Origin: Rickettsia bellii RML369-C | GTDB taxonomy: Bacteria > Pseudomonadota > Alphaproteobacteria > Rickettsiales > Rickettsiaceae | DNA length: 64,000 nt | Direction: 5' to 3' | NCBI RefSeq assembly: GCF_000012385.1 | Contig: NC_007940.1 | Location: forward strand, 124,001 to 188,000 | In this document: one piece after another, positions 18,868 through 28,729 of the stretch | Position numbering within the stretch: position 1 is the stretch's first letter | How the letters are laid out: each line of letters starts with the position of its first letter | The notes under the pieces: model-generated | Database searches by the model: none | The model's input: the letters and a program-made list of their open reading frames with translations, nothing else | Told to the model about the DNA's origin: nothing | Position numbers and translations under genes: made by a program

Positions 18868-20280
18868 ATGAAACGAAAATTAACTGAAGAACATATCCAA
18901 AAATTAAAAAGAATCATGAGAGATCCAATATCATGTTTCAGCGAATCAGATGAAGAAATACTAGCACAAGAGTTGCCTAAAACATTAGAAGAAAGAAATA
19001 GACTTTCAGATGAAATAAGAAAACATGTTCCATTTCAAATATTTAATTCCACTGAAGAAATAATTTTTAACTACGGCACTATAGGGAATAAATTGCTTAA
19101 TCAAGGTAAGATTCAAGAAGCAATGGCTGCTTATAAATTATCTATAGAATACGGCAAAGATAATAAATTTTTTACAGATAATTATTATCCTATTCCTTAC
19201 TTAGGATTAGGGCTTATTTTTGAAAATGAACAATCTGAGAAAGCACTAGCATTTTTTAACAAAGCTATAAATATGGCAAGTAATTTTTATATAGATACTA
19301 AAAATATCTATTATGAAGAAGAAATTAATAATTATAATAATGGACTTGCTAAAGCCTATCTGTATAAAGCGTATTTATTAGAAAAATTAAAACAATTTGA
19401 TGAAGCTGCAATCAATTATGGTGAGGCTACTATTTACAACAAATATATGTATTCCGCTTATTTTGGCAAAGCAGCTTGTTTGGGGAAGTTAGGAAAGGCT
19501 GAAGAAGCTATTATAATTTATGATAAGCTTTTAACGCTTAATCCTCATCATTCACAAGATGAACATTGTATTTATGCTTATTATAATAAAGCCCATCTTT
19601 TTAATACTCTCCAAAAATATGAAGAAGAAATAAACGCTTTAGATAAATTCATTAATTACAAAAATGAGTACGAAAAAAATGGTGATCGGTTTATTAATAT
19701 TAGTTTTGAAGATAGTTATTTAGCTAAAGCAGCAGTTTTAAGCAAACTAAATAAAAATCAAGAATCTGATTATTGCAAAGGGCTAGCTGCATATTTTGCA
19801 GGAAAAAATGAAAAGGCTGTAGATTTTTTTGATCAAGCTTTAGAGCAAAATAGTAAAAATGCTAACCCCGATATTATTGCTACCTGTTATTTCTACAAAG
19901 GATGTTCCTTAATTAGATTAAATGAACAAATAAAGGAAAATAATCATAAAGCCATAAAATGTTTCAATAAGGCTTTTGAAATTGTTAATTATTTCAGAGT
20001 ACAAGTATTTTTACATGGATTTATAAAAATTAACGAGAAAGTTGCAGAAGAAAAATATAGTCCTGATCTAATAGTTGCTAGAGATAATTTAATCAAAAAA
20101 TTTATTAGCAATATAATGCTAGATGTCACTAGCTCAGATTCTAAAATTATCGGTAATCTCAATACACTTATTTGTGAAACAGTAAGCATTATTAAACAAA
20201 CAGATATTATTACAGAGCAAAGTAATGTTATATTTTCCGGTGAAGTTTCTGAAAAAATACACGACAGCGATAGCTTGTAG
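18868..20280 (+). CDS. Tetratricopeptide repeat protein, 470 residues
   Basis: Tandem 34-residue helical-pair repeats with the TPR spacing: GNKLLNQGKIQEAMAAYKLSIEYG, GLGLIFENEQSEKALAFFNKAINMA, AYLYKAYLLEKLKQFDEAAINYGEA, AYFGKAACLGKLGKAEEAIIIYDKLLTLNP and AYFAGKNEKAVDFFDQALEQN, between about residues 70 and 350. There is no signal peptide or membrane segment. The N-terminus (MKRKLTEEHIQKLKRIM) is basic and the C-terminus serine-rich. TPR arrays mediate protein-protein contacts; the partner is unknown. It stands alone, with a D-type repeat in front and a B-type repeat behind. Confidence 0.85.
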   Translation: MKRKLTEEHIQKLKRIMRDPISCFSESDEEILAQELPKTLEERNRLSDEIRKHVPFQIFNSTEEIIFNYGTIGNKLLNQGKIQEAMAAYKLSIEYGKDNKFFTDNYYPIPYLGLGLIFENEQSEKALAFFNKAINMASNFYIDTKNIYYEEEINNYNNGLAKAYLYKAYLLEKLKQFDEAAINYGEATIYNKYMYSAYFGKAACLGKLGKAEEAIIIYDKLLTLNPHHSQDEHCIYAYYNKAHLFNTLQKYEEEINALDKFINYKNEYEKNGDRFINISFEDSYLAKAAVLSKLNKNQESDYCKGLAAYFAGKNEKAVDFFDQALEQNSKNANPDIIATCYFYKGCSLIRLNEQIKENNHKAIKCFNKAFEIVNYFRVQVFLHGFIKINEKVAEEKYSPDLIVARDNLIKKFISNIMLDVTSSDSKIIGNLNTLICETVSIIKQTDIITEQSNVIFSGEVSEKIHDSDSL

Positions 20281-20365
20281 TGCGTTTCATATCTTATTCC
20301 CGCTTGCCTAGCGTGGATTAGTTTCCCGTCTGAGTTAAGGAAATTACGAAGTAATTGTACGTACG

Positions 20366-20436
20366 CAATCCAGCTAAAAAATGCTAATTTTATTAGTATT
20401 TTTAATTGGATCCCGTGAATAAATCACGGGATGACA
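20366..20436. repeat. B-type palindromic repeat (partial)
   Basis: Contains the AATTTTATTAGTATTTTTAA core and the terminal CCCGTGAATAAATCACGGG hairpin. The surrounding 20281-20493 is repeat-derived (GCGTGGAT..., ATTACGAAGTAATTG) with no gene. Confidence 0.7.
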
Positions 20437-20493
20437 AGGGAAAATAATCTACGCAATAACGCCAAAGCCTACGCAGGATGACAGTACAACAAC

Positions 20494-20967
20494 TTATTTC
20501 TTTTTCTTGCTTTTATTTTTATTCTTATTTCCGCCAGTAGTTTTATTAAATCTACCTAGGTTTTTAACGAATTTTTGTAAGCCATTAAGTTCAGTGCCGT
20601 ATGTTTTCGTATATTCACTGATCGTTTCAATATCATGCCTATGTGAATCATCAATGACGACAATCTCTTGCATTAAATTACGGCTATCAAAGGTAATTTT
20701 TACTATTCTCTGTTTTACGATTTTAGGATTAAGCCAAGCTCTTTGTGACATAACTCGCTCGACATAATACCATGTATCTTGAGAATATTCTGGGATCATG
20801 GTAGGAGTGCCAATTAGCTCTACCACTTCTGTTTTACTTAGTTTTTTTGCTTCTAATTTTGTAAGTGCTGAGTCATCTATAGATTGCCCTCTATTTTCAA
20901 TAGTTTGGCAACCACTTAAGGAAAAAATGACGAATATAGTGGAGACGAATATTAAGAAAAATTTCAT
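20494..20967 (-). CDS. bamE: Outer-membrane assembly lipoprotein BamE (SmpA/OmlA)
   Basis: Accessory lipoprotein of the BAM complex that inserts beta-barrels such as the Sca autotransporters. A signal peptide with lipobox FSLSGC gives mature Cys20. The SmpA/OmlA domain follows: LSKTEVVELIGTPTMI...DTWYYVERV...KQRIVKITFD. 157 residues, with a lysine/asparagine-rich tail (TTGGNKNKNKSKKKK) longer than in enterobacteria. It is divergent from rpmF with an 88-bp gap, as is common in alphaproteobacteria. Confidence 0.92.
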   Translation of the reverse strand: MKFFLIFVSTIFVIFSLSGCQTIENRGQSIDDSALTKLEAKKLSKTEVVELIGTPTMIPEYSQDTWYYVERVMSQRAWLNPKIVKQRIVKITFDSRNLMQEIVVIDDSHRHDIETISEYTKTYGTELNGLQKFVKNLGRFNKTTGGNKNKNKSKKKK

Positions 20968-21055
20968 AAATTTAATTTTATCTAGATTTTATTATAAGAT
21001 TATAATATACTGCTTCACTAATTTGACAAATACTTTTTAATAAAAGAGGTAAATA

Positions 21056-21256
21056 ATGGCAGTTCCAAAGAAGAAAACATCAAAATCAAGACGTAATATG
21101 AGACGTTCACATTTAGCACTTGGTAAAGTTAATGTAATAGTTGACTCTCAAACTGGTGAATATAAACTTCCGCATCACGTTTCTTTAATTGATGGTACTT
21201 ATAATAATCGTCAAGTAGTAACGAAAAAAATCGAAACTGAAGAAGAAGTAGCTTAA
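21056..21256 (+). CDS. rpmF: Ribosomal protein bL32
   Basis: Small basic large-subunit protein beginning [21 protein letters not shown] after the initiator Met, the diagnostic L32 start; [19 protein letters not shown] follows. 66 residues. The zinc-binding cysteines of some L32 proteins are absent, as in other Rickettsiales as far as I recall. A GAGGT Shine-Dalgarno lies 6 bases upstream. The next gene is fabH only 12 bp downstream; the plsX gene that usually separates them is not here. Confidence 0.96.
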   Translation: MAVPKKKTSKSRRNMRRSHLALGKVNVIVDSQTGEYKLPHHVSLIDGTYNNRQVVTKKIETEEEVA

Positions 21257-21268
21257 ACTTAAATTTTT

Positions 21269-22222
21269 ATGACCTGTAAAATTATTGGCTGCGGCGGATA
21301 TCTCCCTCCAAAAGTTGTTAGCAATGATGAGCTTGCAAAATTTGTTGATACTAACGATGAGTGGATTAGAACAAGAACCGGTATTTCGCAGCGTCATATA
21401 GCAGGTGATACTGAATATACTTCTCATATTGCTTTAAAAGCCGCTGAAAAGGCTATAGCGGATGCCGATATTTCAGTAAATGAGATTGATTTAATTATTA
21501 CATGCACTACTACTCCTGATAATAGCTTCCCATCAGTTGCAACTAAACTACAAGGTTATCTCGGTTTAAATAATGTTCCGTCATTTGATTTACAAGCCGT
21601 ATGTGCCGGTTTTGTTTATGGCGTGCAAGTAGCAAATTCTCTTATTTCTTCCGGTAAATATAAAACTATCCTGCTGATAGGTGCTGAAAAAATGACCTCT
21701 TTACTGGATTGGGAAGATAGAGCTACTTGTGTTTTATTTGGTGACGGAGCAGGCAGTGTAATCCTACAACGTAGTGATGATAACTCCGGTATAATAGACA
21801 GCAATATTTTCTCAAGCGGTGCAGATTACGAAATACTATACACCAATGGTGGCGTAAGTATGAATGGCAGCAGCGGTAAAATAATTATGCAGGGGCAGAA
21901 ACTATTCCGTCTTGCAGTAGAGAAAATGCACCAATCTATAGAGGAATTATTACGCAATAATAATTTTACTGTAAACGATATTGACTATTTTATCCCCCAT
22001 CAAGCAAATGTACGTATCATTAATAAGCTTGCCGAGCTATTAAATGTCGAAGATCATAAAGTAGTAAAAACTGTAGAAAAACATGCTAATTGTTCATCTG
22101 CTTCTATTCCCCTTGCTTTAAGTACTCTCAAAGCTTCAGGTAAAATCAAAAAAGGTGATATTATTTTATTCTCGGCTATTGGTGCTGGTCTTACTTGGGG
22201 TAGTGCTTTACTAAGATGGTGA
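21269..22222 (+). CDS. fabH: 3-oxoacyl-[ACP] synthase III FabH
   Basis: Initiates fatty-acid synthesis by condensing acetyl-CoA with malonyl-ACP. The Cys-His-Asn triad is visible as LQAVCAGF (Cys near 112), [10 protein letters not shown] (His) and KHANCSSAS (Asn; the usual form is GNTSAAS, so the surrounding residues vary but Asn stays). 317 residues is normal. It starts 12 bp after rpmF, almost certainly on one transcript. An A-type palindromic element begins directly after the stop codon and may end transcription. Confidence 0.95.
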
Positions 22223-22350
22223 TATACTTGCTTTATTTGAAAAATTGGCAACAAAGTCTCTTGCTGATAATCCTCACGTAAGTTAACTACGCAGCTAGTA
22301 TCAGCTTCAAGACCGATTTCTCTTTTCCAAATAAAACTTCGTCTATCTAC
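22223..22350. repeat. A-type palindromic element abutting the fabH stop
   Basis: Arms CTTTATTTGAAAAATTGGC and CTTTTCCAAATAAAACTTCG around a CCTCACGTAAGTTAACTACG centre. The remainder of the gap to pal (22351-22595) is AT-rich and should hold the pal promoter; I cannot assign exact -35/-10 boxes. Confidence 0.8.
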
Positions 22351-22595
22351 TATAATTTAACATCCTTAAATATTGCTAATTCAAACCTATTATGACTTCT
22401 TTAAAGGTAGTTTTGGTGTAAGGTCAATGATATTTTTACCACATTTATATAGCACTATTTGTATTTTATAGTATTTTAGCCTTTAAACTCAGAAAATAAT
22501 GATATATACTAACCTCATAGTTTTAGTTAGTTTAAACTTGTTATCTAACTGAATAATTTAAATTTTAATAAATTATAACCTCAAGGAGTTTAATT

Positions 22596-23063
22596 ATGAA
22601 AATAACAAAAATAACATTAGCTGTTCTTGCATTATTTGTGCTTGCAGGGTGTAACAAAAACAAAAGAGCGTCACATAGTTGTGCAATGAATCAATCAGAA
22701 GAAACATCTATAATGAAAGATTTTGAAAAGCAAGCAGGTAATGCTGTATGGTTTGCTTTCAATAGTTCTGCTTTATCTGAAAAAGCTAAAGAAGAATTAC
22801 AAAGACAAGCTTGCTGGTTATCAAGACATCCTCATGTAAAAGCTACTGTTGAAGGACATTGTGATGACAGAGGTACTAGAGAGTATAACTTAGCTTTAGG
22901 TGAAAGAAGAGCACAAAAAGCTGCAGAATTCCTAAGACATAAAGGAATTGAGCATCACAGAGTAAGCACAATATCTTATGGTAAAGATAGACTTGCTATG
23001 ATGGGTAATACTGAAGAAGCTCATGCTTACAATCGTAGAGCTGTAACAGTTGTACATCACTAA
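22596..23063 (+). CDS. pal: Peptidoglycan-associated lipoprotein Pal
   Basis: Outer-membrane lipoprotein of the Tol-Pal system that binds peptidoglycan and helps constriction of the outer membrane. Signal peptide MKITKITLAVLALFVLAGC ends in a lipobox (LAGC). The OmpA-like domain contains AVWFAFNSSALSEKAKEEL, the peptidoglycan-binding stretch TVEGHCDDRGTREYNLALGERRAQ and ISYGKDRL. 155 residues, standard. A strong AAGGAG Shine-Dalgarno lies 8 bases before ATG. It is a single-gene unit with its own terminator; the tol genes are not in this window. Confidence 0.97.
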   Translation: MKITKITLAVLALFVLAGCNKNKRASHSCAMNQSEETSIMKDFEKQAGNAVWFAFNSSALSEKAKEELQRQACWLSRHPHVKATVEGHCDDRGTREYNLALGERRAQKAAEFLRHKGIEHHRVSTISYGKDRLAMMGNTEEAHAYNRRAVTVVHH

Positions 23064-23098
23064 AAATTTTCTAAATCATTAGATTTAGTATTGCTAGG

Positions 23099-23131
23099 AA
23101 AGGTCGAGTAATTATTACTCGACCTTTTTTA
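23099..23131 (+). terminator. Rho-independent terminator of pal
   Basis: AAAGGTCGAGTAAT pairs with ATTACTCGACCTTT and is followed by further T residues, 36 bases past the pal stop. Stem and T-run fit a classic intrinsic terminator. Confidence 0.85.
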
Positions 23132-23134
23132 TTT

Positions 23135-23263
23135 GTATACTCTTCTGCTTTGAAGAATTGGCTCTGCAAAACTTTTGGGAACTCACATGCTCACCTATTA
23201 AGTTAGGCTCTGCGTGTTCGATCCTTGTTTTATATTTCAATTTTCCAAATTATTTGAGTATAC
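23135..23263. repeat. Divergent A-type palindromic element
   Basis: Bounded by GTATAC at both ends, with TTTGAAGAATTGGC at the left and TTTTCCAAATTATTTGAG at the right. It has diverged more than the other A copies. 23264-23389 up to the tRNA shows nothing further. Confidence 0.65.
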
Positions 23264-23389
23264 TACTAATAAATGAAGGCTAGTTTTACTCGTAGCAAAA
23301 AATAGCTAAATTTAAAATATATATTAAAAAAATATAAAAATTTTGCTGGACTTATAGCCATAATAATTATATAAAATTCAGATGAACAT

Positions 23390-23466
23390 GGGGCTGTAGC
23401 TCAGTTGGTTAGAGCACGCCGCTCATAACGGTGTGGTCGTAGGTTCAAGTCCTACCAGCCCCACCA
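23390..23466 (+). tRNA. tRNA with CAU anticodon (tRNA-Met, or tRNA-Ile2)
   Basis: 77 nt including an encoded CCA. Acceptor stem GGGGCTG/CAGCCCC, D-loop GCTCAGTTGGTTAGAGC, anticodon stem-loop CGCCGCTCATAACGGTG with CAT, T-arm TAGGTTCAAGTCCTA. The first base pair G-C shows it is not initiator tRNA. The elongator Met and lysidine-modified Ile2 forms both carry CAU; I favour Met but the sequence alone does not settle it. Confidence 0.9.
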
Positions 23467-23582
23467 CACAAATTTATATGTGTCATCTAGTTAGTTTGAC
23501 CACGGGGACATTGCCCGCATGGATCAAAAAACGTGATCGGTGTCATACTGTGGCGACATTGTTGCATGGGTCATTTTCCCCT

Positions 23583-23680
23583 GTCATCCCGTGATTTATT
23601 CACGGGATCCAGTTAAAAATACTAATAAAATTAGTATTTTTTATTATTTTCTGGATACCGTGGTCAAGCAACTAGATGAC
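23583..23680. repeat. B-type palindromic repeat
   Basis: Full form: GTCATCCCGTGATTTATTC... ACTAATAAAATTAGT ...CTGGATACCGTGGTCAAGCAACTAGATGAC. 23467-23582 and 23681-23830 carry further repeat fragments (ATTACGAAGTAATTGACGAAG). No gene is present in this 364-bp gap. Confidence 0.8.
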
Positions 23681-23830
23681 ACCGAGGGCGTTTTTCGATC
23701 CACGCAGGCAATGCCACCACGGGGGCTTGCTTGCGTGGATCGGTTTTTCCGTCATTGCGAGAAAATTACGAAGTAATTGACGAAGCAATCCTTACAATAT
23801 TCTAAAAAATCATTATTAAATTGAATTTAA

Positions 23831-24919
23831 ATGATTAATTTAAAAACACTTTCTTGGTATCTTGCTAAATTATACTTCAAGTGTTTTTTTATTATATTAT
23901 CTATTTTAATTGGATTATTAATCATATCCAATCTCTTTGATCTCTTACAAAAATTCAAAAACATGTATGTGCCTTTTGATTTTTTTTGGCGATTTATATT
24001 ATATAAAGTTCCATATCTTTTGAATCAAGTTTCTGCTTTAATCAGCTTTACTTCTATGCTTTTTTTCCTTAGAAACTTAACAAAAAATAATGAGTTAACT
24101 GCTATATTATCTAGCGGTATCCATATTTGGCAAGTATTGATAATTCCGTATATCGTGACTTTAATTTTAGGTATAGTTTTTACGACTATATTAAATCCTA
24201 TCGGTGCTTTAGGCTTACAAAAATATGATTTACTGGAAGCAAAGCTTACTAAAAAAACACATAATGAAGCAGTAATATCTAAATCAGGGTTACTATTTTT
24301 TGAAGCTTTAAATGGGAAAAATCAAATAATTCAAACACAATTTATTAATATTTCTGAAAAAAAATTAAACAATATTACAGTTTTATTTATTGATAATAAC
24401 AATAATTTTCTAAAAAGAATTGATGCATTATATGGCATCATTGAAAATAAATCACTACATTTAAACAGGGTCAAAGTTTTTACAAAAGATAGTACCGAAG
24501 CACATAACAACTTAACTATACCAACTAATTTATCTGTTAATAGCTTGGTAAATAAGTTTACTCATCCTGAAATGGTTTCCATTTGGAAGCTACCTAAATT
24601 AATCGATGAATTATTAAATTCAGGTCTACCTATTACTAATTACCAAGTTTATTATTATAAGCAACTATTTAAACCTGCAATGATGATAGCAACTATAATT
24701 TTAGCAAGTTGTTTTATTAGCCTAAAACAACGTGATAACTCGCAAGAAAAAATATTAATATTGGGATTATTTTCAGGTTTTATAGTATATTCATTATCAG
24801 AAATATTGCTTAAAGTACTGACCTATAATAATCTATCTTTAATTGCTGCTATTTTGTTACCAAGTATGTTAATATTTTTTATTAGTAACTTTATTATTTT
24901 ACATTATAAAGAAATTTAA
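23831..24919 (+). CDS. LptF/LptG-family permease of lipopolysaccharide transport
   Basis: Inner-membrane subunit of the LptB2FG ABC exporter, which extracts LPS and feeds it to LptC/LptA. 362 residues with three N-terminal membrane helices (about 18-40, 58-78, 97-125), a periplasmic jellyroll-like region (130-265) containing SKSGLLFFEALNGKNQIIQTQFINIS, and three C-terminal helices (275-360). The pattern LSSGIHIWQVLIIPY is the family coupling-helix region. LptG is my preference from order and length, but LptF is possible. Flanked by repeats, not in an operon. Confidence 0.85.
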   Translation: MINLKTLSWYLAKLYFKCFFIILSILIGLLIISNLFDLLQKFKNMYVPFDFFWRFILYKVPYLLNQVSALISFTSMLFFLRNLTKNNELTAILSSGIHIWQVLIIPYIVTLILGIVFTTILNPIGALGLQKYDLLEAKLTKKTHNEAVISKSGLLFFEALNGKNQIIQTQFINISEKKLNNITVLFIDNNNNFLKRIDALYGIIENKSLHLNRVKVFTKDSTEAHNNLTIPTNLSVNSLVNKFTHPEMVSIWKLPKLIDELLNSGLPITNYQVYYYKQLFKPAMMIATIILASCFISLKQRDNSQEKILILGLFSGFIVYSLSEILLKVLTYNNLSLIAAILLPSMLIFFISNFIILHYKEI

Positions 24920-24921
24920 AT

Positions 24922-25049
24922 TATACTCGTTTTATTTGAAAAATTGGCGGCGTTGTTTCATATTTTTTAATCCTCACGTATTAAGTATACGCTGCGGTCA
25001 AAAAATATGAAACGCCTTGCTCTTTTCCAAATAAAACTTCGTCTATAAT
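24922..25049. repeat. A-type palindromic element just after the Lpt permease stop
   Basis: TTTTATTTGAAAAATTGGCG at the left and CTCTTTTCCAAATAAAACTT at the right, with the CACGTATTAAGTATACG centre. It starts 3 bases after the stop codon and ends about 45 bp before mreB. Confidence 0.8.
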
Positions 25050-25074
25050 TAATTTAGCATAGAAGAATTTTTAG

Positions 25075-26136
<1,062 letters not shown>

Positions 26137-26138
26137 AG

Positions 26139-26981
26139 ATGGCGATACTTGCGAATAGAGTAAAAAATTCTTCAAGTTCCTTGGAGCTAGTAAGAACTAT
26201 ACTAGTTACTCTTAAACGCTTTTTTGTCATATTTTTTCTTGGGTTATCTTTATATTTATTTCTTGTTTCACCTAAAAAAATATCCAATGTATCTATTGAA
26301 ATAACAGGCAGCGTATTATCAGCTGGATTAGTATTTTATGAAAATATATTTGAAAGTGTAAATTCTATAAAACAAAAATTCGTTTATTTTCAAGATCTAG
26401 AAAAACGAAATATAGAACTTGAGCTTGAAGTAGCAAGGCTCAAACATCTTCAGAGTGAAGTAGAATCAGTAAGGGCTGAAAATATTGCTCTAAAAGATCT
26501 CTTAACAGTTACTGAAGAAGAAGAATTTAAATATGTTACTGCTAAGTTATTAAGCGTGTCTTTTAGTCCTTTTTCTAAAACGGCATTAATTTCTGCTGGT
26601 AGAAAACACGGAGTTGAACCTGATCAAATTGTTACGACCGATTCACAAGGATTAGTCGGCAAAGTAATAGAAGTAAGCAATAATTACGCTAAAGTTATGC
26701 TAATTAGTGATGTTAACTCTAGAATACCCATTAAAACAAGCTCCTCAAGAGAACAAGGCATTTTAGCCGGTAACAATAACAATAGTAAAATTTTATATCT
26801 ACCAAATAATCATTTAGTACAGAAAGATGAAGAGATAATAACTTCTGGTCATGGCAGTACTTACCCAGCGGGTATCTTAGTTGGTTATGTCTCTGAAGTT
26901 ACAGAAAATGATGTTATAGTTAACATCGCTGCCGATCTATCTAAAACTGAGTTTGTGCAAGTATTATTGCCTAAAGAATAA
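26139..26981 (+). CDS. mreC: Cell-shape protein MreC
   Basis: Periplasmic elongasome scaffold that binds PBP2 and MreD. N-terminal cytoplasmic tail, one membrane helix (about 29-46), a coiled coil (FQDLEKRNIELELEVARLKHLQSEVESV, residues 86-115) and the beta-domain with GLVGKVIEVSNNYAKVMLISDVNSRIP and ITSGHGSTYPAGILVGYV. 280 residues, normal. Two bases after mreB, so translationally linked. mreD does not follow; an A-type palindrome and a damaged yraN lie downstream. Confidence 0.95.
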   Translation: MAILANRVKNSSSSLELVRTILVTLKRFFVIFFLGLSLYLFLVSPKKISNVSIEITGSVLSAGLVFYENIFESVNSIKQKFVYFQDLEKRNIELELEVARLKHLQSEVESVRAENIALKDLLTVTEEEEFKYVTAKLLSVSFSPFSKTALISAGRKHGVEPDQIVTTDSQGLVGKVIEVSNNYAKVMLISDVNSRIPIKTSSSREQGILAGNNNNSKILYLPNNHLVQKDEEIITSGHGSTYPAGILVGYVSEVTENDVIVNIAADLSKTEFVQVLLPKE

Positions 26982-26986
26982 AAAAA

Positions 26987-27112
26987 GTAGACGAAGTTTA
27001 GTTTGGAAAAGAGCAAGGCATCTCGGAGCTTTTGACCGCAGCGTAGTTTATTACACGTGAGGACCAAAAGCGAGAAGTAACGAAGCCAATTTTTCAAAAT
27101 AAACGAGTATAC
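26987..27112. repeat. A-type palindromic element between mreC and yraN
   Basis: Inverse orientation: GTAGACGAAGTTTAGTTTGG at the left and CCAATTTTTCAAAATAAACG at the right, ending GAGTATAC. It starts 5 bases after the mreC stop and abuts the only candidate ATG of yraN, replacing its natural upstream region. Confidence 0.8.
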
Positions 27113-27447
27113 ATGAAAAAAAATATCTTGGTATTATCGCCGAATATATCTGTATAATAATCTATAAATTAAAATTTTATCAAATTCTTCATCATAGAAA
27201 ACGTTATTATGTCGGTGAAATAGATATCATCGCACTGCGTAATAAAGAAATTGTTTTTATTGAAGTAAAAGCAAGAAGTTCTAACATTGATGATAGATTT
27301 GTATCTTTTGATCAGCAAAAAAGAATTAAGCGAGCAGCTGAAATGTTCTTAAGCAGCAATAGTAAATATAATAATTATAATATTCGCTTTGATTTAGTTA
27401 TTGTCAGTCCGTATAAATTTCCTATAATTATAAAGAACTGCTGGTAA
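27113..27447 (+). pseudogene. YraN (UPF0102) nuclease-like protein, frame broken in an A8 run
   Basis: From about 27116 the frame reads KKYLGIIAEYICIIIYKLKFYQILHHRKRYYVGEIDIIA...IVFIEVKAR...FDLVIV, the UPF0102 pattern with the PD-(D/E)XK-like GEIDIIA and EVKAR motifs, ending TAA at 27445. No start codon exists in this frame: the preceding codons are repeat-derived and contain TAA. The ATG at 27113 is followed by eight A residues and is one frame off; nine would restore MKKKYLGIIAEYI. So this is either a pseudogene or a gene rescued by polymerase slippage on the A-run. About 110 residues, roughly family length. Confidence 0.8.
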
Positions 27448-27507
27448 ATGGCTCATATGTCATCCCCGCATAGGCATTGCCCGCATGGATCCAAAAACGC
27501 CCTCGGT

Positions 27508-27605
27508 GTCATCTAGTTGCTTGGGAACTAGATCCAGAAAATAATAAAAAATACTAATAAAATTAGTATTTTTAGCTGGATCCCGTGAATAAATCACGGG
27601 ATGAC
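27508..27605. repeat. B-type palindromic repeat
   Basis: Reverse orientation (GTCATCTAGTTGCTTGGGAAC ... CCCGTGAATAAATCACGGG). With flanking repeat fragments it fills 27448-27730. Minus-strand ORFs there are repeat shadows. Confidence 0.8.
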
Positions 27606-27747
27606 AGGGGGAGAATGATCCACGCAGGCAATGCCTCCCGTGGCTTGGGAGGAAAGGATCCACGCAACAATACCACGCTGGGATAACACCGAAGATGGTT
27701 TTCGTCGTGATACAAATATTTAATCCAACTATTTGGAGCATAACAAT

Positions 27748-27987
27748 ATGGCACTTGCTACTAAAGTAAAAGAATTTTTAGAAGAAAAGTTAAAACAAGA
27801 AAAAATAGACCGTAAATATCTTGCTGAGGTTACCGATGTCCCTTACACTACCATTAGCAGAATTATGAGAGCGGAAGTAAATCGTGAATTTAATCCTGAA
27901 ATAGATACAATTTTAAAAATAGCAAAATATTTTAGTTGTACTACGGATGAGGTAATAAAAAGAACTGTACCTAATACGAATAGTTAG
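27748..27987 (+). CDS. Small HTH (Cro/C1-type) DNA-binding protein
   Basis: 79 residues forming a single lambda-repressor-like helix-turn-helix: VKEFLEEKLKQEKIDRKYLAEVTDVPYTTISRIMRAEVNREFNPEIDTILKIAKYFSCTTDEVIK. The recognition helix is PYTTISRIMR. I start at ATG 27748 because GGAG lies nine bases upstream; a TTG 15 bp earlier is less likely. gmk starts 5 bp after the stop, so both genes are probably on one transcript. The target operator is unknown. Solitary antitoxin-like HTH proteins have this size, but no toxin is adjacent. Confidence 0.85.
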   Translation: MALATKVKEFLEEKLKQEKIDRKYLAEVTDVPYTTISRIMRAEVNREFNPEIDTILKIAKYFSCTTDEVIKRTVPNTNS

Positions 27988-27992
27988 TAAAT

Positions 27993-28568
27993 ATGACAAA
28001 AAATAAAGGGTTGATCATAATTTTATCTTCCCCATCTGGTGCAGGTAAATCAAGCTTAGCAAAGGCATTATTAGAAATCGATCATAATCTACGCTTATCA
28101 ATTTCGGCAACTACTAGAAAACCACGACCAAATGAGCAAGATGGAGTAAATTACTATTTTAAAACTAAAGTTGAGTTTGAGAAATTAGTTAAACAAAATC
28201 AATTTCTTGAACATGCTAAAATATATGATAATTATTATGGCACCCCTAAAAAACATGTCGAAAATTTGTTAAATCAAGGGCTAGATGTTTTATTCGATAT
28301 TGATTGGCAAGGTGCAAGGAGTATAAAGCAAAATGCAGTTAATGCCGTTTCTATATTTATTTTACCTCCTAACCTTGAAGTACTGGAGCAACGTTTAAGA
28401 AATAGAGCTGCTGATAATGAAGAAGCAATACAACTACGCATGGCTTCAGCACAAGCAGAAATATCGCACTCTAACGAGTATGATCATATAATTACTAACG
28501 ATGATTTTAACGATACTATTCAACAAATACATACAATTATTTTACAAGAACGGAAGAAGCGGAATTAA
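27993..28568 (+). CDS. gmk: Guanylate kinase
   Basis: Phosphorylates GMP to GDP with ATP. P-loop SSPSGAGKSSL (residues 11-21), the GMP-binding region SATTRKPRPNEQDGVNYYF, and DVLFDIDWQGARSIKQ near 100 are all present. 191 residues is normal. Close coupling (5 bp) to the upstream HTH gene suggests shared transcription. Useful in an organism that imports nucleotides: it processes host GMP. A B-type repeat lies 22 bp downstream. Confidence 0.96.
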   Translation: MTKNKGLIIILSSPSGAGKSSLAKALLEIDHNLRLSISATTRKPRPNEQDGVNYYFKTKVEFEKLVKQNQFLEHAKIYDNYYGTPKKHVENLLNQGLDVLFDIDWQGARSIKQNAVNAVSIFILPPNLEVLEQRLRNRAADNEEAIQLRMASAQAEISHSNEYDHIITNDDFNDTIQQIHTIILQERKKRN

Positions 28569-28589
28569 ATTGCCATTCGCTTTAAAGCT

Positions 28590-28691
28590 GTCATCTAGTT
28601 GCTTGTACCTGAGGCATCTAGAAAAATAATAAAAAATACTAATAATATTAGTATTTTTTAGCTGGATCCCGTGAATAAATCACGGGATGAC
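28590..28691. repeat. B-type palindromic repeat
   Basis: GTCATCTAGTTGCTTGTACC ... TACTAATAATATTAGTATTT ... CCCGTGAATAAATCACGGGATGAC, between gmk and the helicase gene 3' ends. Confidence 0.8.
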
Positions 28692-28729
28692 AGGGGAGCC
28701 ACGTGGGCAATGCTGCCACGGGGTGACAA

